From an uncultured Bacteroidia bacterium (lineage in GTDB: Bacteria > Bacteroidota > Bacteroidia > Bacteroidales > UBA932): DNA of 64,000 nucleotides. Positions 9,078-18,245 of the stretch are shown here, piece by piece. The DNA lies in NCBI GenBank assembly GCA_902778105.1, contig CACYWN010000007.1:23223-87222 (forward strand), written 5' to 3'. The notes below the pieces were generated by a model. It had not been told where the DNA came from. It worked only from the letters and a program-made list of their open reading frames with translations, and did no database searches. Every line of letters begins with the position of its first letter. Positions within the stretch are counted from its first letter, which is position 1. Position numbers and translations under genes: made by a program.

Positions 9078-10891
9078 GGCTTGAAGGTTTTGGTCGTCGT
9101 CTTTCCCAGCGGTTTGCCGGTACGGGAGAAACCGCGGGCCTTGATTACGGCATCCTTGTCCACCATGAAAGGGACACCGTTATAGACGGGACTGTTCTTC
9201 GTAGGTTCGCTGCCGTCCAGGGTATAGCGGACCACGCCGGCCGGATCGTCCAGTTCCAGGTTCATGGGCTTCGGGAAATCCAGGTTGCGGTCGTAGTCGA
9301 AGATCACCTCGTGGAAAACCGGACAATAGGCGACGTCTTTCTGGTCCAGGCGCCTCAGGATCTTGGGCATCCGCGCGCGGAAGGACTCCCAGTCCTTGTT
9401 GGACCGGGCCGTCCAGCCCACCTCGGCGGCCGCCACGTTCCGCGGGAAAGCCTGATACTCGGCCGTGGCGTTGTCCGGGATGTATTCCGTCCAAAGGCAG
9501 GTCTCATAGCCGACGATATACTTGGCGCTCAGGTCCGCCAGGGAATCCACGGCCGGATAATAGTTGTACACTTTCTTGAGCGGCATGAAGATTTCCTGCG
9601 CCACGTCGTCCGCCTGGTCCTCCTGTTTGTTGTCCAGGTAGCACCAGCGGTTGGGGGTGAGGATCACCCGGATGCCACGCTTGATACCCTTGGCACACGG
9701 GGCATGGCCGCGGTAGGACATGGCGATCGGGTCTTCCAGGGCGCCTCCGTCCAGGATTTCGTCCCAGCCGATGACCGTCTTGCCGTGCTTGCGGAGGAAA
9801 TCCCCCATCCGCTTGACGAAGAAGGTCTGGAGCTCTTCCACCGAATCCAGCCCGAGGACCGTCATCAGGTCCTGGCAGTACTGGCTCTGCAGGTAGGCGT
9901 CCTTCGGAGCCTCGTCACCGCCGATATGGTACAGGGGGGAAGGGAACAGCTCGAAAAGTTCGGTGAAGACATCCTCCAGGAACCGGAAGGTGGTCGCCGT
10001 GGGGGCGTACAGGTTCTTCCAGATACCCCAGCGCGTCTGGACCTCATAGGTGCTGTCCGGGAAGCAGCTCAGCTCGGGATAAGCCGCGATGGCGGCCGTG
10101 CTGTGACCGGGGATCTCCACTTCGGGAATCACGGTGACGCAGCGCCGGCGGGCGTATTCCACGACTTCGCGGATGTCGTCCTTGGTATAATAACCGCCAT
10201 GCGGGATTCCGTTGCCGATACCGCTGTGCCAGGCCGTCTCCTTGCGCCAGGCCCCGACCTCGGTGAGGCGGGGATACTTGTCGATCTGGATGCGCCAGCC
10301 CTGGTCCTCGGTCAGGTGCCAGTGGAACATGTTCTGCTTGTGCATCGCCATCAGGTCGATGAACTTCATGATCTCCTCCTTCGGGAAGAAGAAGCGGCCG
10401 CTGTCGAACAGGGTCCCACGGTACCAGAAGGCGGGTTCATCCTCGATGGTGCAGCAAGGAACCGTCCATTTCCTGACGCCCTTCGCCCGGGTTTTTCCGT
10501 AAATCTCCGCGGGAAGGAGCTGGAGGACCGTCTGCAAGCCGTAGAAAGCGCCGTTGACCTCCGTCGCCTCGATGAGGATTCCCTGGGGGGTCACCTCCAG
10601 GCGATAGGCTTCTTTCCCAAGGCCCTCCACTTTCCGAAGGACGATGGGATAGTTCTTTCCCTGCAGTCCGAAACCGGTTGCCAGGGCCACCTGGGCACGG
10701 AAATCGTCGGCGATCTCCGCGAAGGAGTCATCCTCCACCAAAAGACCGGTCTGGCTGTTCAGGACAAACTCCCCGGGAGCCTCGACCAGGCTCTTGGGAA
10801 GGGGAACCAGGTCATAACGCGGCGCGGCCGCGAGGAGCGACGTCCCCAGGGCCAGGCCCGCAAGCAAACTTATGAATCTGCTGGTTTTCAT
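9074..10891 (-). CDS. GH20 beta-N-acetylhexosaminidase (secreted/periplasmic)
   Basis: 605 residues, a paralogue of the next gene in the operon. The signal sequence (MKTSRFISLLAGLALGTSLLAAAPRYD) has no lipobox cysteine, so it should be a soluble periplasmic enzyme. Signatures: RGTLFDSGRFFFP, NMFHWHLTEDQGWRIQ, PEVEIPGHS, catalytic HIGGDEAPK, IGWDEIL, and a C-terminal RYTLDGSEPT domain. It overlaps the upstream ceramidase-like gene and the downstream GH20 gene by 4 nt each (ATGA). Having one tethered and one soluble copy suggests sequential trimming of a GlcNAc polymer on either side of the outer membrane. Confidence 0.93.
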   Translation of the reverse strand: MKTSRFISLLAGLALGTSLLAAAPRYDLVPLPKSLVEAPGEFVLNSQTGLLVEDDSFAEIADDFRAQVALATGFGLQGKNYPIVLRKVEGLGKEAYRLEVTPQGILIEATEVNGAFYGLQTVLQLLPAEIYGKTRAKGVRKWTVPCCTIEDEPAFWYRGTLFDSGRFFFPKEEIMKFIDLMAMHKQNMFHWHLTEDQGWRIQIDKYPRLTEVGAWRKETAWHSGIGNGIPHGGYYTKDDIREVVEYARRRCVTVIPEVEIPGHSTAAIAAYPELSCFPDSTYEVQTRWGIWKNLYAPTATTFRFLEDVFTELFELFPSPLYHIGGDEAPKDAYLQSQYCQDLMTVLGLDSVEELQTFFVKRMGDFLRKHGKTVIGWDEILDGGALEDPIAMSYRGHAPCAKGIKRGIRVILTPNRWCYLDNKQEDQADDVAQEIFMPLKKVYNYYPAVDSLADLSAKYIVGYETCLWTEYIPDNATAEYQAFPRNVAAAEVGWTARSNKDWESFRARMPKILRRLDQKDVAYCPVFHEVIFDYDRNLDFPKPMNLELDDPAGVVRYTLDGSEPTKNSPVYNGVPFMVDKDAVIKARGFSRTGKPLGKTTTKTFKP

Positions 10892-12228
10892 TCACTCTCA
10901 ATGGTTTCACGGATGGTACGGATCACGCCTTCCCGGTAGGTGGAAGGCATCCGGTCCGAAAGCGGATAGGGAGCCTTGATGTACACGTGCATCTGCTCCA
11001 CTTCGTATTCGTATCCCTTGCGTACCTGATAGGCATGTTCCGAGGGCAGGTAGGAATTCTGCCCGTTGGTATACCCTGCGAAAAAGACGGTCCGGTCGGG
11101 GAAGGCGGCACGGGCCTCCATCTGGTATTCGCAGAAGGGCTCTCCGTCCGAGAAGAAGAAGATGATTCCGTCCACGTCCATACCGTGCAGGTGGTAGCGG
11201 AGCTTCGAGGCGACCGGCCCCTTCTCAAAACGCTCCAGGATCTCGTCCTTCCAGTGCATCACGTCGTCCGCGAAGCGCGGGAACTCGGTCCGGGCAGATG
11301 CGGCGAGCGAATCGGCGTGGCGGGTCACCGCTTCCGGTGTCACTTCCGCAATCTGATACGGCAGGTCCACGGTTTCGTTCACAAGGCGCAGGAGTCCCTG
11401 GGAAGGGACCTTCTCGAACGGGATGTCCTTCAGGTCATCGGAGAGTTCCTTGCCGCACTGTTCGGCATAATCCACCTGCTTGGGACCGAGTGCCGGATCC
11501 ATGTTGCCGGCGGCGCCCGTCAGCTGGAACACTTCCCCGCCCCAGGCCTCGGAGAGGTACCGGGCATTCACGCCGGGATAGTCCGAGGAAAGCAGGTAAC
11601 TGCCCGGGCCCATGCACACGGGATGGCAGGCCAGGTTCACGATGGAGACCACCGGTTTGCCATGCTGGAGGAAACGGGCCACATAGACGTCATGGTCGAC
11701 GGGGCCTTCCTTCTCGCAACGGTTGCCGTTGATGAGGGTCTTCCCCTTTCCGACCTCCAGCGCGAAGGGGCTGCCCTTCTCGCCGATGGTCTTCACGGCA
11801 TTGTCCACCACCGTTGCGATCATCCGCTCCTTCCACGCCCGGTTGGTGCCGCCCGTATAGTTGGACGCACCTCCGGAACGCGGGGCGGAATGCGTATGGA
11901 TGTTGTGCATCAGGATATGGTCCAGCGCGAGACCCGACTGAGCGGCGATCATCGTCCGGATCGTATCCGAGATATCCGGGGAAATCTCCATCAGGTCATT
12001 GGAGATGACGCAGACTTTCTGCGTACCGTCGCCCAGCACCAGGCAATGCGTATACAGATGCTGGTGGATGCCGTCGGACAGGGTGTCACGGGCCGCGAAG
12101 CCGGCCAGCACGACATGTTCGTCCTCCGTCGTGGAAATGTCGGCGGAGTGATAGCTCATCGTCAGCCCTCCCCTGTTACAGGAGAGGACTGACAGGATGA
12201 GCAGGAGTATCCAAGCACGTTTCATCAA
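10888..12228 (-). CDS. Neutral/alkaline ceramidase-like metallohydrolase (lipoprotein)
   Basis: 446 residues, lipobox VLSC near residue 17. It matches the N-terminal catalytic domain of the neutral ceramidase family: candidate zinc ligands in MHNIHTHSAP and NLACHPVC, and the family-type FQLTGAAGNMDP segment. It is shorter than true ceramidases (about 650-700 residues) because the C-terminal immunoglobulin-like domain is absent. The family hydrolyses amide bonds of N-acyl sphingosines, but members also occur in polysaccharide operons, so the substrate here may be an N-acyl amino sugar or glycolipid; that is inference. Translation is coupled by 4-nt overlaps to susD upstream and GH20 downstream. 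Confidence 0.8.
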   Translation of the reverse strand: MMKRAWILLLILSVLSCNRGGLTMSYHSADISTTEDEHVVLAGFAARDTLSDGIHQHLYTHCLVLGDGTQKVCVISNDLMEISPDISDTIRTMIAAQSGLALDHILMHNIHTHSAPRSGGASNYTGGTNRAWKERMIATVVDNAVKTIGEKGSPFALEVGKGKTLINGNRCEKEGPVDHDVYVARFLQHGKPVVSIVNLACHPVCMGPGSYLLSSDYPGVNARYLSEAWGGEVFQLTGAAGNMDPALGPKQVDYAEQCGKELSDDLKDIPFEKVPSQGLLRLVNETVDLPYQIAEVTPEAVTRHADSLAASARTEFPRFADDVMHWKDEILERFEKGPVASKLRYHLHGMDVDGIIFFFSDGEPFCEYQMEARAAFPDRTVFFAGYTNGQNSYLPSEHAYQVRKGYEYEVEQMHVYIKAPYPLSDRMPSTYREGVIRTIRETIESE

Positions 12229-14195
12229 TAACCCGGGTTTTGTTCAAGCTTGCCTTCACTCTTGGTGATCTCGTTGCGCGGGATCGGCATCAGGTAGTTG
12301 CGGCCGCTCTCGGGGAAATACCGCGGCGTAGGGTTCTGGTTCAGGATGCAGTCGCCATAGTCGATGGTATACTCCTTGCCGAGCCACTTGTAAGTGATGA
12401 TGTATTCGATGGGCTTGCCGTAGCGGGGGTCGCTCTTGAAGCCCGAATAGACGTAGGACTTGCTGGGCTCGGTATTGGCCCAGTAGTAATTGGTGTTGTT
12501 CTTGGCCGGATCGTACAGGCGGGCGACGCGGTAGACGGTGTCCATCTGCGTACCCTTCTGGAGGACCATCGTCCGGCCGCTGGCCAGGGGAACGTTCTCA
12601 TAGAAATCGGCCATCTTCCAGCGACGGAGGTCGAAGTAACGGAAAGTCTCGGCATAGAGTTCCACGCGGCGCTCGTTCACCAGGCGGTCCCAAAGGTCGG
12701 TGCCGGATTCCGTCACCTCGGGCATCATCACATCCGGACGCTGCCGGATCTTGTTGATGTACTCGCGGCAGATATCCTCCCGGCCCAGCATATAGGCGCA
12801 CTCGGCGTAGTTCAGGTACATTTCGGCCAGGCGGAACCAGGGATACAGCTTGCTGCCGGTCTGGGATTCGGAAATGTATTCCGTGGGCAGATACCATTTA
12901 TAGAGCTCCAGGCCGCCGTGGTTGCCGGAGGTGGTGTGCTTGGCTTTGGAAGTATAGGCCGGCTCGTCCTTTCCGAGCGCGAAGTCATCGCGGGTCATGC
13001 CGTCGTACAGGTAATAGAGAAGGAGCGGATCCTCCTTGTAGTTCCCATTCTTGTCGGTGCTTCCGTAAGGGTAGAACGGGGCGGCGATGCAGTAGTAGAA
13101 GCGCGGGTCGCGGTTCTTGTACGGATGCTTCTCGTCATAGCCAGAGCCTTCCTCGAACCACTTCTTGCCATTGATCATCTCGAAATCGATCTGGGCGGCC
13201 TGGGTAGGATGGAAAGCCTCCCAGCCGTTGTAGTACTCCACCGTATAGAGCAGCTGCGCCTTCTTGGTGTAGTTGTCGTCGGCATCGGAGGTAGCCACGA
13301 AATACTTGGCCCAGATCAGCTCGGGAGAATTCACGTCCTTCCAGATTCCGTCGTAGGTATCGTCCAGGGAATAGGCGCCGTCCACATCGGCCCGGTCCAC
13401 GATGGCCTTGGCCGCATCGAACGCGCGCTGCCACTTGTCACGGCTGTAGGTTCCCCGGAAAATCCCGCCCTGCGGCTGGTCCGGATCGTTGAAGAGCTTC
13501 GAGGCGGCCACCAGGGTCAGCCGGCTCCTGAGGGCGAGGACGACGTCCTTGTTGATGCGTCCCAGCGGGGTCTCCCCCTTGGCCGGCACCATTTCATAAG
13601 CACGCTGCAGGTCATCCAGGATGAAGTCCACGCAGGCGTCGAAATCGGCACGCTCCACCGTGAAGTCGTCATCCAGGGAATGGGGCTTGGTGATGATCGG
13701 GACACCGGCATAGCGCTGGATCAGCAGGAAGTAGGACCAGGCCCTGAGGAAATAGACCTCGCCGCACAGGCGGGTCTTCGCGGCCTCGGACATCTTGCTG
13801 CCGTTCTCGTCGATATAGGTCAGGAAGTAATTCATCCGGTAGATCCACTCGTAGGTGCGGTTCCAGATGTTCAGGACGGTGGTACGGGTATTGTGCGCCT
13901 GGCCGCCTTCCTTGATGTACATCACATTGTCCGGATCCATGTAGCCGGATGCGATGTAGCGGGTGGAAGTGCCGCCGTAACGGAAGTATCCCTCGTCCGT
14001 GATACAGCCCACATTCCCTTCCTGGTAAGGGTCGGGCAGGACGGTGTACAGCGCGTTCACATAGGATTCCGCCAGGGCGTCGCTGTTGAACACGGCGTCC
14101 TCGGAGAGCTTGTCGAGAGGGGTCTTGTCCAGGAAGCCGTCATTGCAGGCCACCAGGGCGAACGCCGCAGCAATCAGGATATATATCTTTTTCAT
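12225..14195 (-). CDS. SusD/RagB-family surface glycan-binding lipoprotein
   Basis: 656 residues. The lipobox LVAC near residue 17 is followed by NDGFLDKTPLDKLSEDAVF, the classic start of SusD proteins. The N-terminal TPR-like half carries LCGEVYFLRAWSYFLLIQRYAGVPI, and the C-terminal SusD domain holds NKIRQRPDV and RLVNERRVELYAETFRYFDLRRW, ending NEITKSEGKLEQNPGY. SusD proteins cap the partner SusC barrel and deliver oligosaccharides. It starts 6 bp after the susC stop. The sequence alone does not show which sugar is bound; the neighbours point to GlcNAc/MurNAc polymers. Confidence 0.95.
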   Translation of the reverse strand: MKKIYILIAAAFALVACNDGFLDKTPLDKLSEDAVFNSDALAESYVNALYTVLPDPYQEGNVGCITDEGYFRYGGTSTRYIASGYMDPDNVMYIKEGGQAHNTRTTVLNIWNRTYEWIYRMNYFLTYIDENGSKMSEAAKTRLCGEVYFLRAWSYFLLIQRYAGVPIITKPHSLDDDFTVERADFDACVDFILDDLQRAYEMVPAKGETPLGRINKDVVLALRSRLTLVAASKLFNDPDQPQGGIFRGTYSRDKWQRAFDAAKAIVDRADVDGAYSLDDTYDGIWKDVNSPELIWAKYFVATSDADDNYTKKAQLLYTVEYYNGWEAFHPTQAAQIDFEMINGKKWFEEGSGYDEKHPYKNRDPRFYYCIAAPFYPYGSTDKNGNYKEDPLLLYYLYDGMTRDDFALGKDEPAYTSKAKHTTSGNHGGLELYKWYLPTEYISESQTGSKLYPWFRLAEMYLNYAECAYMLGREDICREYINKIRQRPDVMMPEVTESGTDLWDRLVNERRVELYAETFRYFDLRRWKMADFYENVPLASGRTMVLQKGTQMDTVYRVARLYDPAKNNTNYYWANTEPSKSYVYSGFKSDPRYGKPIEYIITYKWLGKEYTIDYGDCILNQNPTPRYFPESGRNYLMPIPRNEITKSEGKLEQNPGY

Positions 14196-14201
14196 ATGCG
14201 C

Positions 14202-17200
14202 TTAGAAGGTAAGTTTGACACCGGTATTGATAATCCGCATCTGCGGGTAGGTCTGATAGCCTTCATCCGAGGTCTCGGGGTCCACGAACTTGAGTTCGGA
14301 CAGGGTGAGGAGGTTGTAACCGGCCACATAGAAACGGAGGCCGGAGACGCCCAGCTTCGGAACGAGCCGGTTCATCGGGATCGTATAGCCGATCTCGAGG
14401 TTCTTCAGTCGAAGGAAGGCCGCGTTCCGGGAATAGAAGCTGGAACGGTTCACGCCGCCGTTGCTGACGGTGGAGCCGATACGGGGCTGGTCGGAATCGG
14501 GATTGTCCTTGGTCCAGGCATTCTCGGCCGCGAAGCGGTCCAGGTTGCCGGACACCGGGTCCATCATCGGAGAGTAGTAGTAACGGGCCAGGGCCTGTCC
14601 CTGAAGGAGCATCGAGAAGTCGAAGTTCCGCCACGTGATGTCCACGCTCGTACCGAAGACCATCTGCGGGACGACGGTGTAGTCCATCCGCATGCGGTCC
14701 AGGTTGGTGATTTCGTTGTCACCGTCCAGGTCTTCGAACCAGAAGTCGCCGAGGGTGGCGCCGCTCATCTGGTGATGGTTCGTCAGGTCCTCCTCGGTCT
14801 TGTTGATGCCGCCCACCACATAGTACAGGGAAGCTCCCATCGGATGGCCTTCCTGCTTCATGTAGTCATGTCCCTCCGGCCACGGGGCCTCGTCCATGTA
14901 AATAATGGTATTCTTCGCGTACATCAGGTTGCCGTTCACCCGGTAGCGGAAGTCGCCGACCCGGTTCTCATGGCTGAGCTGGAGCTCGACGCCCCGGTTG
15001 ACGACCTCGCCGATGTTCTCGTCCGGCAGGTTGTTGGTCAGGCCCGTATAGTACGGGATGGAAGCGTTGCGGGAGCAGAGGATGTTGGACCGGTGGGTGT
15101 AGAACCCTTCCAGTTCCCAGCTGAAGAGGCCGTTGCGGATGTTGCCGTCCAGGCCCACGTTCCAGGTGCGGGCGACCTCCCAGGTGACGTTGGGATTGGG
15201 AATGGTGCCCGGGATGATGAAGTTCACCTCCTTGCCGTCGAACAGGGTCTTGTAGGAATAAGCCGAGGTATAGCCGTAGGTGGTCATGTACTGGAACGGG
15301 TCGATCTGGTCGTTACCCTGCTCGCCGTAGGAAGCGCGGACCTTGAGGTTCGTCAGCCACGGCCAGTTGTCCTTGATGAAGGATTCCTCCGAGATGCGCC
15401 AGCCGGCGGAGACACCCGGGAAGATACCCCAGCGCTTCCCTTCCGGGAAGTTCTCGGAGCCGTCGTAGCGGACCAGGGCCTGGAACAGGTACTTGCTCTT
15501 GTAGTCATAGCCGATACGGCCGAAGAAGGAACGCCGGGCTGTTTCGCGGGCATAGCCGTTGATGGCGTACCAGCTCTTGTCGGCCGATCCGGCGAAGAAC
15601 TCGTCCAGCAGGTCGGAGTCATAGGAATTGATGCCCGCCTTGAAGTAGTCCAGCCGGTAGGCGTTCTGCTCGAAACCGGCCAGGGCCGTCACGTGGTGAC
15701 CGTTGAAATCCCGGTCGTAATTGATGTTCGTATTGATGGCCGTATTCTTCGTATGACGCTGATACTCATGGAGAACCGGAGTGGGCCAGTAAGAGTTCGA
15801 ACGCTCCTCGAAGAGTTCGGTGATCTCGTCGTACCGGAAATAGTTCCAGTTCTGCTGCCAGTTCTTGTTGAAGGTGCTCACCACGTCATAGGCCAGGTGG
15901 CCGTTCACCGACAGGCCCTTGGTCAGGGCGCTGAGGTCCCAGGCCACGGTGAAGGTCGTGTTGACGGTATTGATGGTCGAACGGTCATAGCCGGTCAGGT
16001 CCTGCACCAGGACGGCCGGATTGGTGCCGCCGCGGAGCAGCCGGCCCTCATAGCCCTGCGCGGCGCCCGCCCCGTCGGGGAAGTATGCCGCACCGGTCGG
16101 ACGCATACGCATCGCGATGTAGAAGATACCGTAGGAATCCGACGGGAAGGCCGAGTAGTTCTTGTGCTGCTGGCGGGCGTTGATGTCCACGCCCAGCTTG
16201 AGGCTCTTGGTAACCTGGATGTCCAGGTTGGATCGCAGGTTGAACTGGTTGTAGTTCGTGGCGCTCTTGTAGTAGATACCATCCTGGTACTGGCCGTTGA
16301 ACTGCACGAAATAGGCCGCCCGCTCCGAACCGCCGTTGATGCTCACGCCGTACTTGTGCTGGGCGGAGACGGGCTTCACGATCTCACCGAGCCAGTCGGT
16401 GTTGGGGTAGTTGATGGGGTCGTCCTGGTCGATGTAGTGCTGGATCTGGGCGTCGTTGTACACGGGCGCACTGCCGCTGATCGCCAGGCTCTTGTTGTAG
16501 GCGGTGGTGTACAGGACGGCGTCGGCCAGCTTGACCATGCGGGTAGGCTGCTGGAGACCCAGGTCGTAGGTAAAACTCACCTTCGGACGCTCGTTGTACT
16601 TGCCGCGCTTGGTGGTAACGAGGATGACGCCGTTCGCCGACCGGGCGCCGTAGATGGCGGCCGAAGCATCCTTCAGGACGTTGATGCTTTCGATTTCGTC
16701 ACCGGTCAGGCGGCCGAACTCGTCTCCACGGCCCTGCACGCCGTCGATGATGATGAGCGGGCTGTTGTCTCCGAGGGTGCTGCGGCCGCGGATGAACATC
16801 ACCGCATCGTCACGTCCCGGCTCGCCGGAACGGTTGTTCACGATGACGCCTGACATACGGCCCGCAAGGCCCTGGGACAGGTTGACGGAGGAGTTCTTGA
16901 CCAGTTCCTCGCCGGTGGTGGTCGCAACCGAGCCGGTCAGGGTCACTTTCCGCTGGTTGCCATAACCGATGGCCACGGCCTCGTCGAGAACCTCATGGTC
17001 GTCCCGGAGGACGAAGTCGATGGTGGAGCGGCCGTCAACGGCGACGGACTGCTCCTCGTAGCCCATCATGTTGACGACCAGGGTTCCCTTGGCCGGAACA
17101 CCGCTCAGGCTGTACCGTCCGCCGGAACCAGTCATCGAACCGTTGGATGTTCCCTGGACATAGACCATCGCTCCGACAACAGGCTCTCCCTTGGTGTCGG

Positions 17201-17309
17201 AAACGGTGCCCTGCACCCTCAGGGTGCCGTTCTGGCCCCAGAGGGTAAGGCCCGTGAGGCAGAGCAGGACGCCCGCTGCAAGAAGCATCAGAATGGATTT
17301 CCTTCTCAT
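14202..17309 (-). CDS. SusC/RagA-family TonB-dependent outer-membrane transporter
   Basis: 1035 residues, first gene of the minus-strand operon. It has a signal peptide (MRRKSILMLLAAG to WGQ), a carboxypeptidase-regulatory-like domain (residues ~30-110, GTVSDTKGEPVVGAMVYVQG), then the SusC signature (IGYGNQRKVTLTGSV), a plug domain (DAVMFIRGRSTLGDNSPLIIIDGV; VLKDASAAIYGARSANGVILVTTK) and a 22-strand-type barrel ending in the aromatic C-terminus INTGVKLTF. It imports oligosaccharides with TonB energy; an ExbB-ExbD-TonB set sits 3 kb away. A strong Bacteroidota promoter lies 30-60 bp upstream. Confidence 0.96.
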   Translation of the reverse strand: MRRKSILMLLAAGVLLCLTGLTLWGQNGTLRVQGTVSDTKGEPVVGAMVYVQGTSNGSMTGSGGRYSLSGVPAKGTLVVNMMGYEEQSVAVDGRSTIDFVLRDDHEVLDEAVAIGYGNQRKVTLTGSVATTTGEELVKNSSVNLSQGLAGRMSGVIVNNRSGEPGRDDAVMFIRGRSTLGDNSPLIIIDGVQGRGDEFGRLTGDEIESINVLKDASAAIYGARSANGVILVTTKRGKYNERPKVSFTYDLGLQQPTRMVKLADAVLYTTAYNKSLAISGSAPVYNDAQIQHYIDQDDPINYPNTDWLGEIVKPVSAQHKYGVSINGGSERAAYFVQFNGQYQDGIYYKSATNYNQFNLRSNLDIQVTKSLKLGVDINARQQHKNYSAFPSDSYGIFYIAMRMRPTGAAYFPDGAGAAQGYEGRLLRGGTNPAVLVQDLTGYDRSTINTVNTTFTVAWDLSALTKGLSVNGHLAYDVVSTFNKNWQQNWNYFRYDEITELFEERSNSYWPTPVLHEYQRHTKNTAINTNINYDRDFNGHHVTALAGFEQNAYRLDYFKAGINSYDSDLLDEFFAGSADKSWYAINGYARETARRSFFGRIGYDYKSKYLFQALVRYDGSENFPEGKRWGIFPGVSAGWRISEESFIKDNWPWLTNLKVRASYGEQGNDQIDPFQYMTTYGYTSAYSYKTLFDGKEVNFIIPGTIPNPNVTWEVARTWNVGLDGNIRNGLFSWELEGFYTHRSNILCSRNASIPYYTGLTNNLPDENIGEVVNRGVELQLSHENRVGDFRYRVNGNLMYAKNTIIYMDEAPWPEGHDYMKQEGHPMGASLYYVVGGINKTEEDLTNHHQMSGATLGDFWFEDLDGDNEITNLDRMRMDYTVVPQMVFGTSVDITWRNFDFSMLLQGQALARYYYSPMMDPVSGNLDRFAAENAWTKDNPDSDQPRIGSTVSNGGVNRSSFYSRNAAFLRLKNLEIGYTIPMNRLVPKLGVSGLRFYVAGYNLLTLSELKFVDPETSDEGYQTYPQMRIINTGVKLTF

Positions 17310-17338
17310 GATAGTTAGTTCAAATTGTTAGTTTGCTC

Positions 17339-17369
17339 CAAATGTAGGAAATTTTTTTCGTTCTTCAAA
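17339..17369 (-). promoter_or_regulatory. susC operon promoter
   Basis: On the minus strand, TTTG (17369-17366), a 19-base spacer, then TACATTTG (17346-17339) exactly match the Bacteroidota sigma-ABfr consensus (TTTG, N19-21, TAnnTTTG). Transcription should start near 17332, giving a 5' leader of about 20 nt before the susC ATG. Confidence 0.8.
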
Positions 17370-17372
17370 CAC

Positions 17373-17418
17373 TTTTTTGTTTCGTTTTTTCGTTTTGTTT
17401 CGTTTTTGTTTTTCATTA
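17373..17418. promoter_or_regulatory. Candidate DeoR-family operator (repeated TTTCGTTTT)
   Basis: Between the two divergent promoters is a T-rich tract with direct repeats of TTTCGTTTT (CG steps at 17383, 17391 and 17401, then TTTTTCATT), plus an outlying TTTTCGTTC at 17355-17362. DeoR-family repressors such as AgaR bind direct repeats of similar composition (TTTCRTTTYRTTTY). The position suggests the adjacent DeoR protein controls both itself and the operon. Confidence 0.6.
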
Positions 17419-17450
17419 TTTGCAGGAACGGAAACAAAGACGTATCTTCG
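17419..17450 (+). promoter_or_regulatory. deoR-type regulator promoter
   Basis: TTTG (17419-17422), a 20-base spacer, and TATCTTCG (17443-17450, one mismatch to TAnnTTTG) upstream of the regulator ATG at 17475. Confidence 0.6.
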
Positions 17451-17474
17451 TACCGACAGCTAAAACCGAAAACC

Positions 17475-18239
17475 ATGACCAGTATCGCCGAACGGCGCAA
17501 ATTCATCCTCGACAATATCTTCCAGGACGGTTTCGTCCGGGTTGCGGACCTCGCGCAGAAACTATCCGTCACCCAGGCTACCATCCGGAAAGACCTTACC
17601 TACCTGGAGGGACAGGGACTTCTGTACCGTGCCTACGGCAGCGCCCTCCCCACCACCGCCCAGGTGATGGACATCAGCCTGAACACGAAGAAACTGATCA
17701 ACTTCAAGAAAAAGCAGAAAATCGCCGCACGGGCCGTCGGTCTCCTCCAGGTGAACGACTCCATCATCATGGGGGCGGGTTCCACCGTGGAAGTGATGGC
17801 CGAACTGCTGAAGCCGAAAGGACGGCTGAACGTGGTGACGCCCGCCGTAAACGTTTCCATGGCGCTTGGAGACATGTCCGGCGTGTCGGTCATGCAACTG
17901 GGCGGCATCCTGTACGGCAACTCCCTGTGCGTCATCGGCTCTGAGACGAAATCCCAGCTGGAGAACCTCCACTGCAGCAAGCTGTTCTTCGGCGTGGACG
18001 GCATCGACCCCGAGGCCGGCGCCACCTGCGCCACCGTGGAGGAGGCCGAGCTGCTGGCCCGGATGACCGGCATCGTGGACACCACCATCGTCCTGGCCGA
18101 CTCCTCCAAGATCCGCTACCGGGGCTTCAGCCGCATCTGCGGATGCGAGGACGTGGACATCCTCATCACCGACTCCGGCATTTCCGACGAGGACCGAAGG
18201 GCCATCGAGAAGACCGGCGTGAAAGTCATCGTCGCTTAG
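17475..18239 (+). CDS. DeoR/GlpR-family transcriptional regulator
   Basis: 254 residues. The N-terminal DeoR-type winged helix (MTSIAERRKFILDN, VRVADLAQKLSVTQATIRKDL, EGQGLLYRAYGSA) is followed by the sugar-phosphate-sensing DeoRC domain (IIMGAGSTVEVMAELL, LNVVTPAVNVSMAL, LQLGGILYGNSLCVIG, LFFGVDGID, VLADSSKI). The frame stays open upstream to 17325, but that part is low-complexity Phe-rich sequence from the T-rich operator; the ATG at 17475 gives the normal family start. Divergent from susC, it probably represses the operon until a phosphorylated amino sugar (for example MurNAc-6-P or GlcNAc-6-P) appears; the ligand is inferred. Confidence 0.9.
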   Translation: MTSIAERRKFILDNIFQDGFVRVADLAQKLSVTQATIRKDLTYLEGQGLLYRAYGSALPTTAQVMDISLNTKKLINFKKKQKIAARAVGLLQVNDSIIMGAGSTVEVMAELLKPKGRLNVVTPAVNVSMALGDMSGVSVMQLGGILYGNSLCVIGSETKSQLENLHCSKLFFGVDGIDPEAGATCATVEEAELLARMTGIVDTTIVLADSSKIRYRGFSRICGCEDVDILITDSGISDEDRRAIEKTGVKVIVA

Positions 18240-18245
18240 GGTTCC

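Noticed and set aside
7245-10891. Two GH20 genes as a recent tandem duplication
   Set aside because: The proteins share motifs but differ widely elsewhere and have different signal types, so the duplication is old or they were acquired separately.
12240-16853. 1537-residue plus-strand open frame
   Set aside because: Antisense to susD and susC; no recognisable motif, and it crosses the boundary between two well-defined genes.
17325-17474. Fifty-codon N-terminal extension of the DeoR regulator
   Set aside because: It would translate the T-rich operator into a Phe-rich stretch and lies over the promoter; the family N-terminus begins at 17475.
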